Positions 49,823-58,836 of a DNA stretch of 64,000 nucleotides are shown piece by piece (the first letter of the stretch is position 1; each line of letters opens with the position of its first letter). This DNA is from Flavobacterium sp. LHD-80 (GTDB taxonomy: Bacteria; Bacteroidota; Bacteroidia; Flavobacteriales; Flavobacteriaceae). The notes under the pieces are model-generated. The model made no database searches, was not told the origin of the DNA, and saw only the letters and a program-made list of their open reading frames with translations. The position numbers were made by a program, and so were the translations under genes. The stretch is from NCBI RefSeq assembly GCF_030929605.1, contig NZ_JAVFVS010000004.1:434001-498000 (forward strand), read 5' to 3'.

Positions 49823-50767
49823 ATGATTTCAATTCCTCACAAAGCTAAGCAATTCCTTGTTCTTGTAGTCAAACTTTTGATTGTTGGCGGCGCATTTTAT
49901 TTTATTTACAATCAGCTGGCTAACAACGATAAATTGGACTGGAACAAGTTCATTGTTTTATTCCGAAAAAATCAGTCGGTTTTAGGGATTTCGTTTATAC
50001 TGCTTTTGAGTGTTTTGAATCGTTATTTTGAGATTTTGAAATGGCAGAATTTGGCGAAAGTAATTCACGAAATTTCGGTTTACGAATCTACAAAACAGGT
50101 TTTAGCTGCTTTAACTGCCGGAATTTTTACGCCAAATGGAGTAGGAGAGTACGCAGGAAAAGCATTATATTATCCAAAATCGGAAGCCAAGAGAGTAGTT
50201 TTCTTGAACTTAATCTGCAACGGGATTCAGATGATTTTGACCATCATTTTTGGAATCTTCGGTCTGTTGTATTTCAATGCCCAATTTAATGTCATTACGA
50301 CAAAAACAGTTTTGATTTTATTTGGCGGATTTATACTGATTCTGATTGTTTTGTTTTCGATCAAAAAAATAAAAGTCAAAGGCTATTCGATTGAAAAACT
50401 GATTCATAAAATCAATGAAATTCCGAAATCAATTCATCAGAAAAACATCTTTTTAGGCATTTGCCGTTATTTGGTTTTCTCGCATCAATATTACTTTTTG
50501 TTTTTAGCTTTTGATGTCGATTTGCCTTATTTAACTTTAATGGCCGCTATTACTTCGGTTTATTTTCTAGCTTCTTCTTTGCCAACATTTCAGTTTTTAG
50601 ATTTTGCTGTAAAAGGAAGTGTAGCGATTTACTTCTTCGGAATTTTAGGCGTAAACGAATGGATTGTTATTTTTATCAGTACTTTGATGTGGTTTTTAAA
50701 CGTAGTGCTTCCAGTAGTTTTAGGAAGTTATTTTGTGCTGAATTTTAAAACAAAGTCTGCAGAATGA
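49823..50767 (+). CDS. Flippase-like / lysylphosphatidylglycerol synthase TM-region protein
   Basis: 314 residues from the ATG at 49823; the TTG at 49805 lies within the promoter and is rejected. About eight hydrophobic helices, with the conserved ILKWQNLAKV and FTPNGVGEYAGKALYY (T/P-x-G-x-G-E pattern) of the LPG synthase membrane domain (UPF0104). Such proteins are thought to be lipid or glycolipid flippases. The stop overlaps the start of a glycosyltransferase gene by 4 bp (ATGA), supporting a joint role in making a glycolipid or envelope polysaccharide. Confidence 0.85.
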   Translation: MISIPHKAKQFLVLVVKLLIVGGAFYFIYNQLANNDKLDWNKFIVLFRKNQSVLGISFILLLSVLNRYFEILKWQNLAKVIHEISVYESTKQVLAALTAGIFTPNGVGEYAGKALYYPKSEAKRVVFLNLICNGIQMILTIIFGIFGLLYFNAQFNVITTKTVLILFGGFILILIVLFSIKKIKVKGYSIEKLIHKINEIPKSIHQKNIFLGICRYLVFSHQYYFLFLAFDVDLPYLTLMAAITSVYFLASSLPTFQFLDFAVKGSVAIYFFGILGVNEWIVIFISTLMWFLNVVLPVVLGSYFVLNFKTKSAE

Positions 50768-51867
50768 TATTGGCACTATTCTCCATATTCGCAATTTATG
50801 TTTTCAGCATTTGTCTGCTTGTTTATGGATTTTGTAAAGTCAAAAAATATCAGAAATCAGATGTAGAACCAAAGACAAGTTTTACAATTATTGTTCCTTT
50901 CAGAAATGAAGAAGAAAATCTTCCCAATCTATTAAAAAGCTTTTCAAAACTAAATTATTCATCAAATTTGTTCGAAGTAATTTTGGTAGATGATTCTTCA
51001 AGTGAAAAGTTTCAATCATCAATTGTTAATTATCAATTGTCAATTATAGACAATATTCGTGTTTCAAATTCTCCCAAAAAAGATGCTATTACAACCGCAA
51101 TGCAGCACGTAAAAACAGATTGGGTAATTACAACCGATGCTGATTGTATTGTTTCAGAAAATTGGCTTTTGACTTTTGATAATTACATTCAGGAAAATAA
51201 AGTTTCGATGCTTGCGGGTGCCGTAACATACGAATGTGAAAACTCATTTTTAGATCATTTTCAGCAATTAGATTTAACAAGTTTACAAGGCGCAACAATT
51301 GGAAGTTTTGGAATAAATAAAGGATTTATGTGTAACGGCGCCAATTTTGCGTACAAAAAAACATTGTTTGAAAGCTTAAATGGTTTTAGCGGAAACGACA
51401 AAATAGCAAGTGGCGATGATGTTTTTTTACTCCAGAAAGCAATCGAAAAATTCCCAAATGAAGTTCAGTATTTAAAAGCAGAAGAAGCAATTGTTGTGAC
51501 AAAACCAACTGAAAATTGGAAGACTTTATTTTATCAAAGAGTTCGTTGGGCCGCAAAAACAAGTTCGTATAAAAGTACATTTGGAAAGTTTTTAGGATTA
51601 ATTGTTTTCTTCGGGAATTTCAGTTTTGTAATTGGATTTTTCTTGCTTCTTTTCGGAATCCTTTCTTATCCGCTTTTTGTTTTGTTTGCCTTTTTTAAGT
51701 TTGCAATTGATTTTATTTTGCTTTCAATCACCAATAAATTCTTAACACAAATCAGAATCAAAAGTCTTTTATTGAGCAGTTTGCTTTATCCTTTTTTCAG
51801 TTCAACTGTTGCTTTGTACAGTTTGTTTGGTTCTTATGAATGGAAAGGGAGAAGATTTAGTAAATAA
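50764..51867 (+). CDS. Family 2 glycosyltransferase, membrane-anchored
   Basis: 367 residues. An N-terminal helix (2-22) precedes a GT2 (GT-A) domain: FTIIVPFRNEEENLPNLL, VILVDDSSSE, the metal-binding DAD motif ITTDADCIV, the acceptor-site region ASGDDVFLLQK and the QRVRW motif typical of processive-like GT2 enzymes. Two or three C-terminal helices follow (about 280-345). Translationally coupled to the flippase-like gene. Likely transfers sugar to a lipid or polymer at the inner membrane. Confidence 0.93.
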   Translation: MILALFSIFAIYVFSICLLVYGFCKVKKYQKSDVEPKTSFTIIVPFRNEEENLPNLLKSFSKLNYSSNLFEVILVDDSSSEKFQSSIVNYQLSIIDNIRVSNSPKKDAITTAMQHVKTDWVITTDADCIVSENWLLTFDNYIQENKVSMLAGAVTYECENSFLDHFQQLDLTSLQGATIGSFGINKGFMCNGANFAYKKTLFESLNGFSGNDKIASGDDVFLLQKAIEKFPNEVQYLKAEEAIVVTKPTENWKTLFYQRVRWAAKTSSYKSTFGKFLGLIVFFGNFSFVIGFFLLLFGILSYPLFVLFAFFKFAIDFILLSITNKFLTQIRIKSLLLSSLLYPFFSSTVALYSLFGSYEWKGRRFSK

Positions 51868-51883
51868 AATTCCGAAAATAAAA

Positions 51884-51981
51884 CCATATAAGTCATATAA
51901 GAAATTTTAGCTCAGTTTCTGAGTCTTATGAAGTCTAGTTTTTCCATCAAGTTTTTAATGAACTTAAATTACTTATATGGT
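51884..51981. repeat. Palindrome, AACCATATAAGT family
   Basis: Left arm AAACCATATAAGTCATATAAG, right arm inverse ending TTACTTATATGGT, between convergent genes. Confidence 0.75.
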
Positions 51982-51990
51982 GAAAAAAAA

Positions 51991-52476
51991 CTACTTTTCA
52001 TTTTTTGCCTTGATAATCACCGGCAAAATAAACTGCGTTTTTACCGGAATGCCACGTTTTATGGCCGGGCTAACTTTTGGAAAATCAACTAAGCGAGCAT
52101 GCAAAATACTGTCAACTTTAATCGTGTCGTAAGCAACAGAATCTTTAGGGAACTGCGGTTCAAATTTCATTTTTGCATTCGGGAAAACAGTTACTTTTAC
52201 TTCGATTGTATCGAGTTCAGGATATAAAATAGACAAACTATCAATATCTAATTTTTGCTGTACAAGTTGCGCCATAACATCAAAAAAGCATTTTTGACGT
52301 TGTTTTTCATCGGCAATCGTTTCGCATTCTGCAAGGCTTGGATATTCGTCAACTTCTTTCCAATTAATGGCTTTCAGTTCCTTTTGAAGTAATTCTTTTT
52401 CAGACGGAACCTTCTTCTCAAAATATTGACAAGAATTAAAAAATAAGAAAACTAAAAAAATGAAAAACTGCTTCAA
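51991..52476 (-). CDS. Lipoprotein with TonB-C-terminal-like end
   Basis: 161 residues; lipobox FFNSC with Cys16. The first half is charged, with CETIADEKQRQKCFFDVMAQLVQQKLD. The last part, FPKVSPAIKRGIPVKTQFILPVII, resembles the end of TonB C-terminal domains (W/F-x-P-A-x-x-x-G-x-P-V-x-x-x-x-x-x-P-I). It is probably an exported TonB-like module; no membrane anchor other than the lipid. Followed on the same strand by no near gene; the next upstream gene (52527) may be co-transcribed. Confidence 0.72.
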   Translation of the reverse strand: MKQFFIFLVFLFFNSCQYFEKKVPSEKELLQKELKAINWKEVDEYPSLAECETIADEKQRQKCFFDVMAQLVQQKLDIDSLSILYPELDTIEVKVTVFPNAKMKFEPQFPKDSVAYDTIKVDSILHARLVDFPKVSPAIKRGIPVKTQFILPVIIKAKNEK

Positions 52477-52526
52477 GATTTTGAGGTTGAGTTGAATAAA
52501 GTAATTATTGTGGTATAAAAATACGA

Positions 52527-52910
52527 TTATTTTTTTTGAGAACCTTTGTATTCTAAATAATCTTCATAGCTTTCTGATAGCCATTGCTGTTTGTTTTGTG
52601 ACGCAACTTCCTTTTGATCAGGATACAGAGAAGCAAGCCTGTCTGAAAATGTGGCAATCTGAACCGTATAGGTATAAAATTCAGCTTTTGTAAAAAGAAC
52701 TTCAGGATCTTCTTTCCGGTTAAAAAACTCTAGAAAAAGTGTATCAAATTCTTTAAGTGAAAAATTTAATACTTTTTTCTTATTACTTTTATAAATGCTG
52801 TCTTGAAGAAGAAGATCATCTAAAGAAAGTTTTTGAGTCTGTGCATGCAAATTCGAAGGAATTGAAAGCACGAGAAAACAGAATGCAAATATTTTCAAAA
52901 ATTTTGACAT
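52527..52910 (-). CDS. Small exported protein of unknown function
   Basis: 127 residues with a signal peptide (MSKFLKIFAFCFLVLSIPSNLHAQ, cleavage after residue 24). The mature part is charged and helical, with no motif I recognise (LSLDDLLLQDSIYKSNKKKVL, RLASLYPDQKEVASQNKQQW). It lies 51 bp upstream of the TonB-like lipoprotein gene on the same strand and is divergent from the DUF456 gene. Confidence 0.7.
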   Translation of the reverse strand: MSKFLKIFAFCFLVLSIPSNLHAQTQKLSLDDLLLQDSIYKSNKKKVLNFSLKEFDTLFLEFFNRKEDPEVLFTKAEFYTYTVQIATFSDRLASLYPDQKEVASQNKQQWLSESYEDYLEYKGSQKK

Positions 52911-52955
52911 AGCTTATTTTTTATCAGATTTGCAAATACAATTTACAAAAAATAT

Positions 52956-53456
52956 ATGGATTTAGTATTGTTGTTGCTCGGTTTTATATGTATGATTATC
53001 GGTATTTTTGGCAGTTTTTTGCCTGTTTTACCTGGATTGTCAAGTTGTTGGGTTGGATTATTGCTTTTGTATCTCACAAAAGCAGTCGAAAACAATTATT
53101 GGGTTTTGGGTATAACATTGTTGATCACGATAATTATTACAATTTTGGATTACATAATTCCGTCAAAAGGAACTAAAAAATTTGGCGGAAGTTCATATGG
53201 AGTCTGGGGAACAAACATTGGTTTAATCATTGGAATTCTAGCGCCAATACCTTTTGGCGTAATTATAGGGCCTTTTGTTGGAGCGTTTTTAGGAGAACTT
53301 ATTTATGATTCTAAAAACCATCAAAGAGCTTTAAAGGCCGCAACAGGGTCGTTGCTTGGTTTTTTGGCTTCAAGCTTCATAAACTTTATGTTTTGTATTA
53401 TTTTTCTTGGCATTTTTTTGCATCTAACATGGGAATATCGAAACATTTTATTTTAA
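52956..53456 (+). CDS. DUF456 membrane protein
   Basis: 166 residues with five or so helices and many Gly residues. The DUF456 pattern is clear: GIFGSFLPVLPGLSSCWVGLLLLYLT near the N-terminus and KFGGSSYGVWGTNIGLIIGI, PFGVIIGPFVGAFLGEL further on. Function unknown. Single gene. Confidence 0.9.
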   Translation: MDLVLLLLGFICMIIGIFGSFLPVLPGLSSCWVGLLLLYLTKAVENNYWVLGITLLITIIITILDYIIPSKGTKKFGGSSYGVWGTNIGLIIGILAPIPFGVIIGPFVGAFLGELIYDSKNHQRALKAATGSLLGFLASSFINFMFCIIFLGIFLHLTWEYRNILF

Positions 53457-53732
53457 TTCTGTAAAAGTACTTAGGATTTGTCTTATTATTTGTTTGTTTT
53501 TTCAAAATGTTGAAATTTTTCAAAAAATAATTTCATTTTCTTTTGATTTCGAAAGCATTATGTTTACTGGCGTTCATGACAGTTTCTGTTAATAAGCTGT
53601 TAATCGGGTATGTATATTCTTAACTTATTTTTTGGAAATGTTAAAATATTTTATATTTTTATCCTGATAAACGATAAAAAGCCTCACTTTATCGATTATT
53701 TTAAACAATTATAAATAATTATTTTATAAGTT

Positions 53733-54341
53733 ATGAGTATGACCCCAAACCTACAAATTGAACTTAGACGTTTTATTTCTTCTAATGTTGTTTCCAAGTT
53801 AAACAAGTTTTATTTCGAAAATGATGCACTTTTAATTAAGGGAATTGATGTTTCTATAGGCACAATTTTAATGGGTCTATACAACAAAGCCGAAGAATTA
53901 GGCTTTTATAAAGAAATTATCAAATTAATCGAAGACGATTCTACTTTTTATCAGGAAGTCGATTTTACTTCAGGCCGAATTTTATCAGTTGATGATTGTT
54001 ATCGTATCGAAGGAAACGCCATCTTAAAAGAAATCTTCACCAATAAAAAAGGCAGAATTTCTGAAATGATTTCAAACGAAGTCGGAATCAAAAGTGAAAC
54101 TGCCCGCGAAATATTAAACTTCTCTGCACTTCTTGTTGTCTCTTATCTTAAAAATAATATCCAGCTTTTAGACAGTTTAAAATTGCTTCTGGAAGAGCAA
54201 AAAAGAGAAATCCTGAACAGCATTCAGCCAGGAATCAAAATCATCTTAGGATTCACATGTTACGAAACAGTTGAAGACAAAAATCAAAACATTGGAAGAT
54301 CAATTTTCACACTTTTCGGACATAACTTTTTCAGTTTCTAA
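53733..54341 (+). CDS. DUF937-like cytoplasmic protein
   Basis: 202 residues, no signal peptide and no hydrophobic helix until the end. The region from about 85 to 150 (GNAILKEIFTNKKGRISEMISNEVGIKSETAREILNFSALLVVSYL) recalls DUF937 proteins, which have the same G-x-x-L-x-x-I-F-x-x-K-x-x-x-I-x-x-x-I-A pattern. The first 80 residues are unlike anything I know. Weak family call, and the gene is isolated with a 276-bp AT-rich upstream gap in which I see no clear promoter. Confidence 0.7.
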   Translation: MSMTPNLQIELRRFISSNVVSKLNKFYFENDALLIKGIDVSIGTILMGLYNKAEELGFYKEIIKLIEDDSTFYQEVDFTSGRILSVDDCYRIEGNAILKEIFTNKKGRISEMISNEVGIKSETAREILNFSALLVVSYLKNNIQLLDSLKLLLEEQKREILNSIQPGIKIILGFTCYETVEDKNQNIGRSIFTLFGHNFFSF

Positions 54342-54347
54342 ATAAAA

Positions 54348-54382
54348 AAATCCCGTCTTACAAAAAGTAAAACAGGATTGAT
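54348..54382. terminator. Imperfect hairpin between convergent genes
   Basis: AATCCCGTCTTAC and GTAAAACAGGATT pair with two mismatches around AAAAA. Possible two-way terminator of the DUF937-like and pseudouridine synthase genes. Confidence 0.4.
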
Positions 54383-54403
54383 ATTTAATCTAATTTGAAA
54401 AAC

Positions 54404-55312
54404 TTATGCGTTTTTCAAATTGATAACCTCTTGGTCTGTCAAGAAACGCCAGTTTCCTCTAGGCAGATTCTTTTTAGTTAAACCAGCAAATGAAACGCGG
54501 TCAATACGCAAAACATCATAATCAAAATGTTCGAAAATAGCACGAACTACTTTTACATTAGATGATTTCAGTTTAAGTCCAACTTCACTTTTTGCTTCTT
54601 TTTCAATATAACTAACCTCTTCAACAAACACACGGTGTCCGTCAAGAACAAGACCTTTGCTGATTTTTTCCAAATCCTCAAATTTCAAGTTTTTGTCTAA
54701 AGAAACCTGATATATTTTAGACGATTTTTGACTCGGCAAAGTAAACTTGCGAATCATATCGGTATCGTTAGTAAACAAAAGCAATCCAGTTGTGTTCTTG
54801 TCCATTCTTCCTACTGGAGCAATTTTGGCAGTAGTAGAACCGCGAACAAGTTCTAGAACGTTACGATATTCCTGTCCTTCATCAAGTGCAGTAGTAAAGT
54901 TTTTAGGCTTGTTTAGTAAAATGTATTCTTTCTTTTCTGGAGTCAAAACCACGCCATCAAAGTTTACAACATCATTCAATTTTACTAAATAACCCATTTC
55001 AGTAACCGGAACGCCATTTACTTTAACGTTTCCAGACTGAATATATATATCAGCATCACGACGCGAACACACTCCAGAATTAGAGATGTATTTATTCAAA
55101 CGAATTTCATCTGAAGCCTTTTGTCTTTTTGCCGGCTGATTTTGTTTTCTAAATTTTTCAGCTGCTGCTTCCTGCGCCGCTTTAACTTCAGGCTTCACTT
55201 TTTTTGGCCCTTGAGCGCGCTTAGCCATAGGAGGTTTTGGCTTGCTTGAGTTTGATCTTGAGCTGTTTGGTCTCGATCCGCCTCTTTTATTATTGCCTTC
55301 CTTGTTGTTCAT
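54404..55312 (-). CDS. rRNA pseudouridine synthase, RsuA/RluB family
   Basis: 302 residues. A low-complexity basic N-terminus (about 1-65, rich in Asn, Arg, Ser, Lys, Pro and Ala) typical of flavobacterial homologues is followed by an S4 RNA-binding domain (RLNKYISNSGVCSRRDADIYI) and the catalytic domain with the Asp of GRMDKNTTGLLLFTND. It makes pseudouridine in 23S rRNA (RluB-like) or 16S rRNA (RsuA-like); the eukaryote-like extension favours RluB. TATCTTTG on the minus strand at 55330-55337 is a likely -7 box. Confidence 0.92.
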   Translation of the reverse strand: MNNKEGNNKRGGSRPNSSRSNSSKPKPPMAKRAQGPKKVKPEVKAAQEAAAEKFRKQNQPAKRQKASDEIRLNKYISNSGVCSRRDADIYIQSGNVKVNGVPVTEMGYLVKLNDVVNFDGVVLTPEKKEYILLNKPKNFTTALDEGQEYRNVLELVRGSTTAKIAPVGRMDKNTTGLLLFTNDTDMIRKFTLPSQKSSKIYQVSLDKNLKFEDLEKISKGLVLDGHRVFVEEVSYIEKEAKSEVGLKLKSSNVKVVRAIFEHFDYDVLRIDRVSFAGLTKKNLPRGNWRFLTDQEVINLKNA

Positions 55313-55380
55313 AAATTCTGTAATTTGTGCAAAGATAGTTTTTTCTGACCAAATAAACTTAAGTTCATTGTTCTTAGATT

Positions 55381-55545
55381 AATAGCAAAAAAAATAAAAG
55401 GATTTTGAAGCATCGCAATTGGCTTTTTTTCAGGCAGTAATTCCCGCTTTCCGTTTCAATCTTTTATTTTTTTAAAGGAAAAAAATAAAAGGATTTCCAC
55501 TTCAATCGGGGCTAGGATTAAAACAATTGGCTTCTTTTAAATATT
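55381..55545. repeat. Repeat-rich gap with AATAAAAGGATT words
   Basis: The 344 bp between the pseudouridine synthase and UbiA genes carry a direct repeat (AAAAATAAAAGGATTT at about 55388 and 55480, each followed by CAATTGGCTT) and an imperfect hairpin of CAATCTTTTATTTTTTT against AAAAAAATAAAAGGATT. No gene seen. Confidence 0.6.
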
Positions 55546-55656
55546 TGGGTTATTTCGCAAAGTTTTTCAAAACCAACACCAAGAGTCACAGGGAAAAATC
55601 GGCAGAAATCAAATAATCCGCGAAAACCCGTTCAATCCGTAAAAGCAGTGGTCAAT

Positions 55657-56613
55657 CTAATACTTAGAAATCAATTCACGCCCGTGCCACAAAACACTAG
55701 GATTGATCAAAACAATACAGAAAACGCCCGAAACAATCAAAAACTTCAAAACATTATGAAGCATTAAAAACTGCTCTTTCGAATTTGATCTCCAAAGAAA
55801 AATCAAGAAAAAAAGCAACACTCCAAAACAGACATAAAAGTAAATATCCATATAACCAACATCATAAATATTGACTAAAATATAAACCGGAATTATAGTT
55901 AAAAAAGTCAAAACCGTAATAATCTGTTTCGACGCTTTTTCGCCATATATAATAGGTATTGTGCGATAATCATTGGCCAAATCGCCTTTCAGATTTTCCA
56001 AATCCTTTATCATTTCCCGAATCAAAAGCAATAAAAACAAAAACATCGCATGTGCCGAAATGACCATGAAATGACTCATATGATCTTCAATTTCTTCAAA
56101 CGAAATCTTATTGTAGAAATACAGTAAAATGGCAAAAAACGGAATGACAGCCATGAAAGACGCCATTAAATTGCCAATAATTGGGTATTTTTTAATTTTA
56201 TGAGAGTAGAACCAAATCAGAAAAATATAAGCCGAAAAGAATAAAAAAGCGCGCCAAGAAACGATTGAAGCCATTAAAACCGCCAAAAAATTTAAACAGA
56301 AATAAACCGTCAACTTTGTTTTTTGGCTTACCAAACGATCCAGCATTGATTTGTTTGGTCTGTTGATCAAATCCTTTTGACTATCGTAAAAATTATTGAT
56401 AATATATCCCGAAGCAATGGTAATGGCCGAAGCGAAAACAATCAGGAACAAATAAAAATCCAACAGAATATCAAGCGCTCTTTTCTCTGGAGCCAAAATA
56501 AAAATCGCCGATAAATATTGTGCTAAAACAATAATAGGAATATTGTAACCGCGTACCACAGAAAACAAACTGACAATTTTCATTACTACAAGTTTGTGCT
56601 GTCTGCTTAACAT
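55657..56613 (-). CDS. UbiA-family prenyltransferase
   Basis: 318 residues, about eight or nine helices. The first Asp-rich motif is NNFYDSQKDLINRP (DxxxD) and the second DLENLKGDLANDYRTIP (DxxxD), both needed to bind the prenyl diphosphate. The MLSRQHKLVVM start may be extended; an inner ATG at 56583 is also possible. It lies in one strand with mevalonate-pathway genes (DUF502, kinase, MvaD), so it probably uses the isoprenoid they make; geranylgeranylglycerol-type or quinone-related acceptors are possible. Confidence 0.87.
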   Translation of the reverse strand: MLSRQHKLVVMKIVSLFSVVRGYNIPIIVLAQYLSAIFILAPEKRALDILLDFYLFLIVFASAITIASGYIINNFYDSQKDLINRPNKSMLDRLVSQKTKLTVYFCLNFLAVLMASIVSWRAFLFFSAYIFLIWFYSHKIKKYPIIGNLMASFMAVIPFFAILLYFYNKISFEEIEDHMSHFMVISAHAMFLFLLLLIREMIKDLENLKGDLANDYRTIPIIYGEKASKQIITVLTFLTIIPVYILVNIYDVGYMDIYFYVCFGVLLFFLIFLWRSNSKEQFLMLHNVLKFLIVSGVFCIVLINPSVLWHGRELISKY

Positions 56614-56675
56614 AAATTATAAAATATGATGGATTAGATTTGGGAAGTTAAAAGATATTTTTTGATTCTGAAAGC

Positions 56676-57266
56676 TTAGAGTTTGTTTTTTAACAATTCA
56701 CCAGATCCGTACCCTAATTTTCGAATGCAGGCCAAAGCTTGTTTTTGCGTAATATCAATATCCTGAATGTCTTTTTTTTCTACAAAAACCACAGATCCGC
56801 TCCACGGATTTGGTGCATCAGGAATAAAGACTGTAAATTTCTCTTCACTTATTTGTTCTATCAAAAAAGCAAATTGCAAGCCAGCATCAGTAGGAACCAA
56901 GATTACTTTTAAATTTTCATTAGATTCAAAACCCAGCATGTTTTCATTCATATTTTTAATGAATGAATATCCGGGAACAAAGCTCAAAACGCTGTCTTCT
57001 AATTTTTGAATCAATCTTGCAACATAAACAGTTTTAGCCAGTAATCCTGCCACAAAACAAATAATGATGATAATTAATATTCCAATAAGTTCCTGAAGTG
57101 CCACTCCTAAAATTTGCACTTTCGGCAAAAGATTAACGAGCGGAAGCGTGACTTTTTGAATAATGCCAAATCCTTTTTCTAAAAGAACCAATATTAAAAC
57201 TAATGGAACTAAAAAGAGAATTCCTCCTAAAAAAGTTGCTTTGATAATCTTTAAAATACTTTTCAT
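56676..57266 (-). CDS. DUF502 membrane protein
   Basis: 196 residues. The hydrophobic segments at about 10-30 and 50-75 and the conserved FVPGYSFIKNMNENML and FVIPDAPNPWSGSVVFV-like patterns (here FIPDAPNPWSGS) are diagnostic of DUF502. Function not established. It sits between the kinase and UbiA genes, with gaps of 75 and 62 bp. Confidence 0.92.
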   Translation of the reverse strand: MKSILKIIKATFLGGILFLVPLVLILVLLEKGFGIIQKVTLPLVNLLPKVQILGVALQELIGILIIIIICFVAGLLAKTVYVARLIQKLEDSVLSFVPGYSFIKNMNENMLGFESNENLKVILVPTDAGLQFAFLIEQISEEKFTVFIPDAPNPWSGSVVFVEKKDIQDIDITQKQALACIRKLGYGSGELLKNKL

Positions 57267-57341
57267 ATTCAGTAACTTTTTAGGATTAAGATTTCAGGAA
57301 AATGTATTCAAATAGCGGTAACTTTTTTAAGAGATTGGAAC

Positions 57342-58280
57342 TTAAAATTGATAAACTACTTCTAGTTTGTAATCTTTCAAAGATACTTTTGCACGTTCTA
57401 AATCTTCGGTGAAACCAAGAATATAACCGCCTCCGCCAGAACCGCAAAGTTTTAGGTAATAATCGTTAGTGTCAATTCCGTGTTGCCAGATTCCGTGAAA
57501 TTGTTCAGGAATCATTGGTTTAAAATTGTTTAAAACAACTTTAGAAAGCTTTTTAGTATTTGTAAACAAAGATTTCATATCGCCATGTAAAAAGTTTTCT
57601 ACGCAGGCGTCAGTATATTTAACAAATTGATTTTTAAGCATCGTGCGGAAACCTTTGTCTTTTAAGTTTTCCATGAAAATATTAACCATTGGAGCCGTTT
57701 CGCCAACAATTCCAGAGTCCAATAAAAACACAGCACCTTTTCCGTCAAAACTCTGAGTCGGAATTCCGGTTGCTTCAATATTATCTTTAGAATTAATCAA
57801 AATCGGAATGCTCAAATAGCTGTTCAAAGGATCTAAACCAGAACTTTTTCCGTGGAAAAAGCTTTCCATTTGAGAAAATATATTTTTAAGCTGTAATAGT
57901 TTTTCACGAGTTAAGTTTTCTAAAACCGTGATTTTATTATTAGCATATTTGTCATAAATCGCCGCTACAAGCGCACCGCTGCTTCCAACTCCGTATCCTT
58001 GCGGAATACTAGAATCAAAATACATTCCGGTTTCGACATCATTCTTTAAAGTTTCTAAGTCAAACGTAACCAAATCTGGCTGTTGAACTTGCAAAACTTC
58101 AAGATAAGATGCAAAGCTTCTTAAGCTTTTGTTTGATGCAATAGCTTCAGCTGAAGGTTCTTCAGATTTTTTCAATGCACCATTGTAAAAATTATAAGGA
58201 ATAGAAAGTCCTTTAGAGTCGCGGATGATTCCGTATTCTCCAAAGAGTAATATTTTTGAGTAAAATAATGGTCCTTTCAT
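57342..58280 (-). CDS. GHMP kinase, mevalonate kinase-like
   Basis: 312 residues. The ATP-binding motif of GHMP kinases appears as PQGYGVGSSGALVAAIY (P-x-x-x-G-x-G-S-S), and the C-terminal motif 3 as LKLCGSGGGGYILG. The start, FYSKILLFGEYGIIRDSKGL, matches the first kinase strand and the catalytic-base region. Together with the MvaD gene 0.6 kb upstream it indicates a mevalonate route to isopentenyl diphosphate. Mevalonate kinase is the best guess over phosphomevalonate kinase. Confidence 0.85.
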   Translation of the reverse strand: MKGPLFYSKILLFGEYGIIRDSKGLSIPYNFYNGALKKSEEPSAEAIASNKSLRSFASYLEVLQVQQPDLVTFDLETLKNDVETGMYFDSSIPQGYGVGSSGALVAAIYDKYANNKITVLENLTREKLLQLKNIFSQMESFFHGKSSGLDPLNSYLSIPILINSKDNIEATGIPTQSFDGKGAVFLLDSGIVGETAPMVNIFMENLKDKGFRTMLKNQFVKYTDACVENFLHGDMKSLFTNTKKLSKVVLNNFKPMIPEQFHGIWQHGIDTNDYYLKLCGSGGGGYILGFTEDLERAKVSLKDYKLEVVYQF

Positions 58281-58282
58281 GT

Positions 58283-58588
58283 TTATTTTATGTCTTTCTT
58301 TATTTTATTTGGGTTTTGTCGTGTGTCAAAAACGGTGTGAATTCTAATTTCATTTGAACCAAAACTATACAAGAGACTTGATTGCTTTGTAACAACGCAT
58401 TTTTGATATTTTTTATTTACAGATGATTTAGGGAAAATCTCAGGATTCATGCTGATTATTGAAATTGCTTTCTCAAATTTTACAAGAAACATTTCTTTGG
58501 ATTTTCTTGACCATTTATCTTCAATAAAATTTAAAACTGCATCTAAATTTTTCTCCGCTGTTTTTGAAAAACTTACTTTAAGATTCAC
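58283..58588 (-). CDS. RelE/ParE-family toxin
   Basis: 101 residues, basic. The fold pattern of the family is clear: LKVSFSKTAEKNLDAVLNFIEDKW, KSKEMFLVKFEKAISIISMNPEIFPKS and a final strand LLYSFGSNEIRIHTVFDTRQNP. Toxins of this family cleave mRNA at the ribosome (RelE) or poison gyrase (ParE). It overlaps the antitoxin gene by one base and its stop lies 2 bp before the kinase gene, so it is inside the isoprenoid operon. Confidence 0.9.
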   Translation of the reverse strand: MNLKVSFSKTAEKNLDAVLNFIEDKWSRKSKEMFLVKFEKAISIISMNPEIFPKSSVNKKYQKCVVTKQSSLLYSFGSNEIRIHTVFDTRQNPNKIKKDIK

Positions 58589-58806
58589 TATCTGTATTTT
58601 TTCATAACATCCTCATAGCTTTTAAATTCTCCTCTTTCAAATTCTAATTCGCTTTGAGTTATATCTTCTTTTTGTTGATCAGTTAAATCATCCCACCAAT
58701 CTTTTTTCTTTTTAGAAAAAATTTTCTTGATAGAATCGATAATGGTTGGATCTTCAGTTTCCACTAATTTTTTTATCAGCTCAAGTTTTTCTAATTGAAT
58801 GTCCAT
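58588..58806 (-). CDS. Antitoxin of the RelE/ParE-type pair
   Basis: 72 residues, small and acidic, helical. The sequence starts MDIQLEKLELIKKLVETEDP and ends FKSYEDVMKKYR, a pattern seen in antitoxins that precede ParE-like toxins in Bacteroidota. No DNA-binding domain is obvious, so repression of its own operon is unsure. Placed 31 bp after the mvaD stop and before the toxin gene. Confidence 0.85.
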   Translation of the reverse strand: MDIQLEKLELIKKLVETEDPTIIDSIKKIFSKKKKDWWDDLTDQQKEDITQSELEFERGEFKSYEDVMKKYR

Positions 58807-58836
58807 AATCTAAATTTTAATTAAAGATACGCAAAA

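Noticed and set aside
53457..53732. Possible small gene in the AT-rich gap before the DUF937-like gene
   Set aside because: No open frame with plausible start and composition, and no RNA gene pattern could be recognised.
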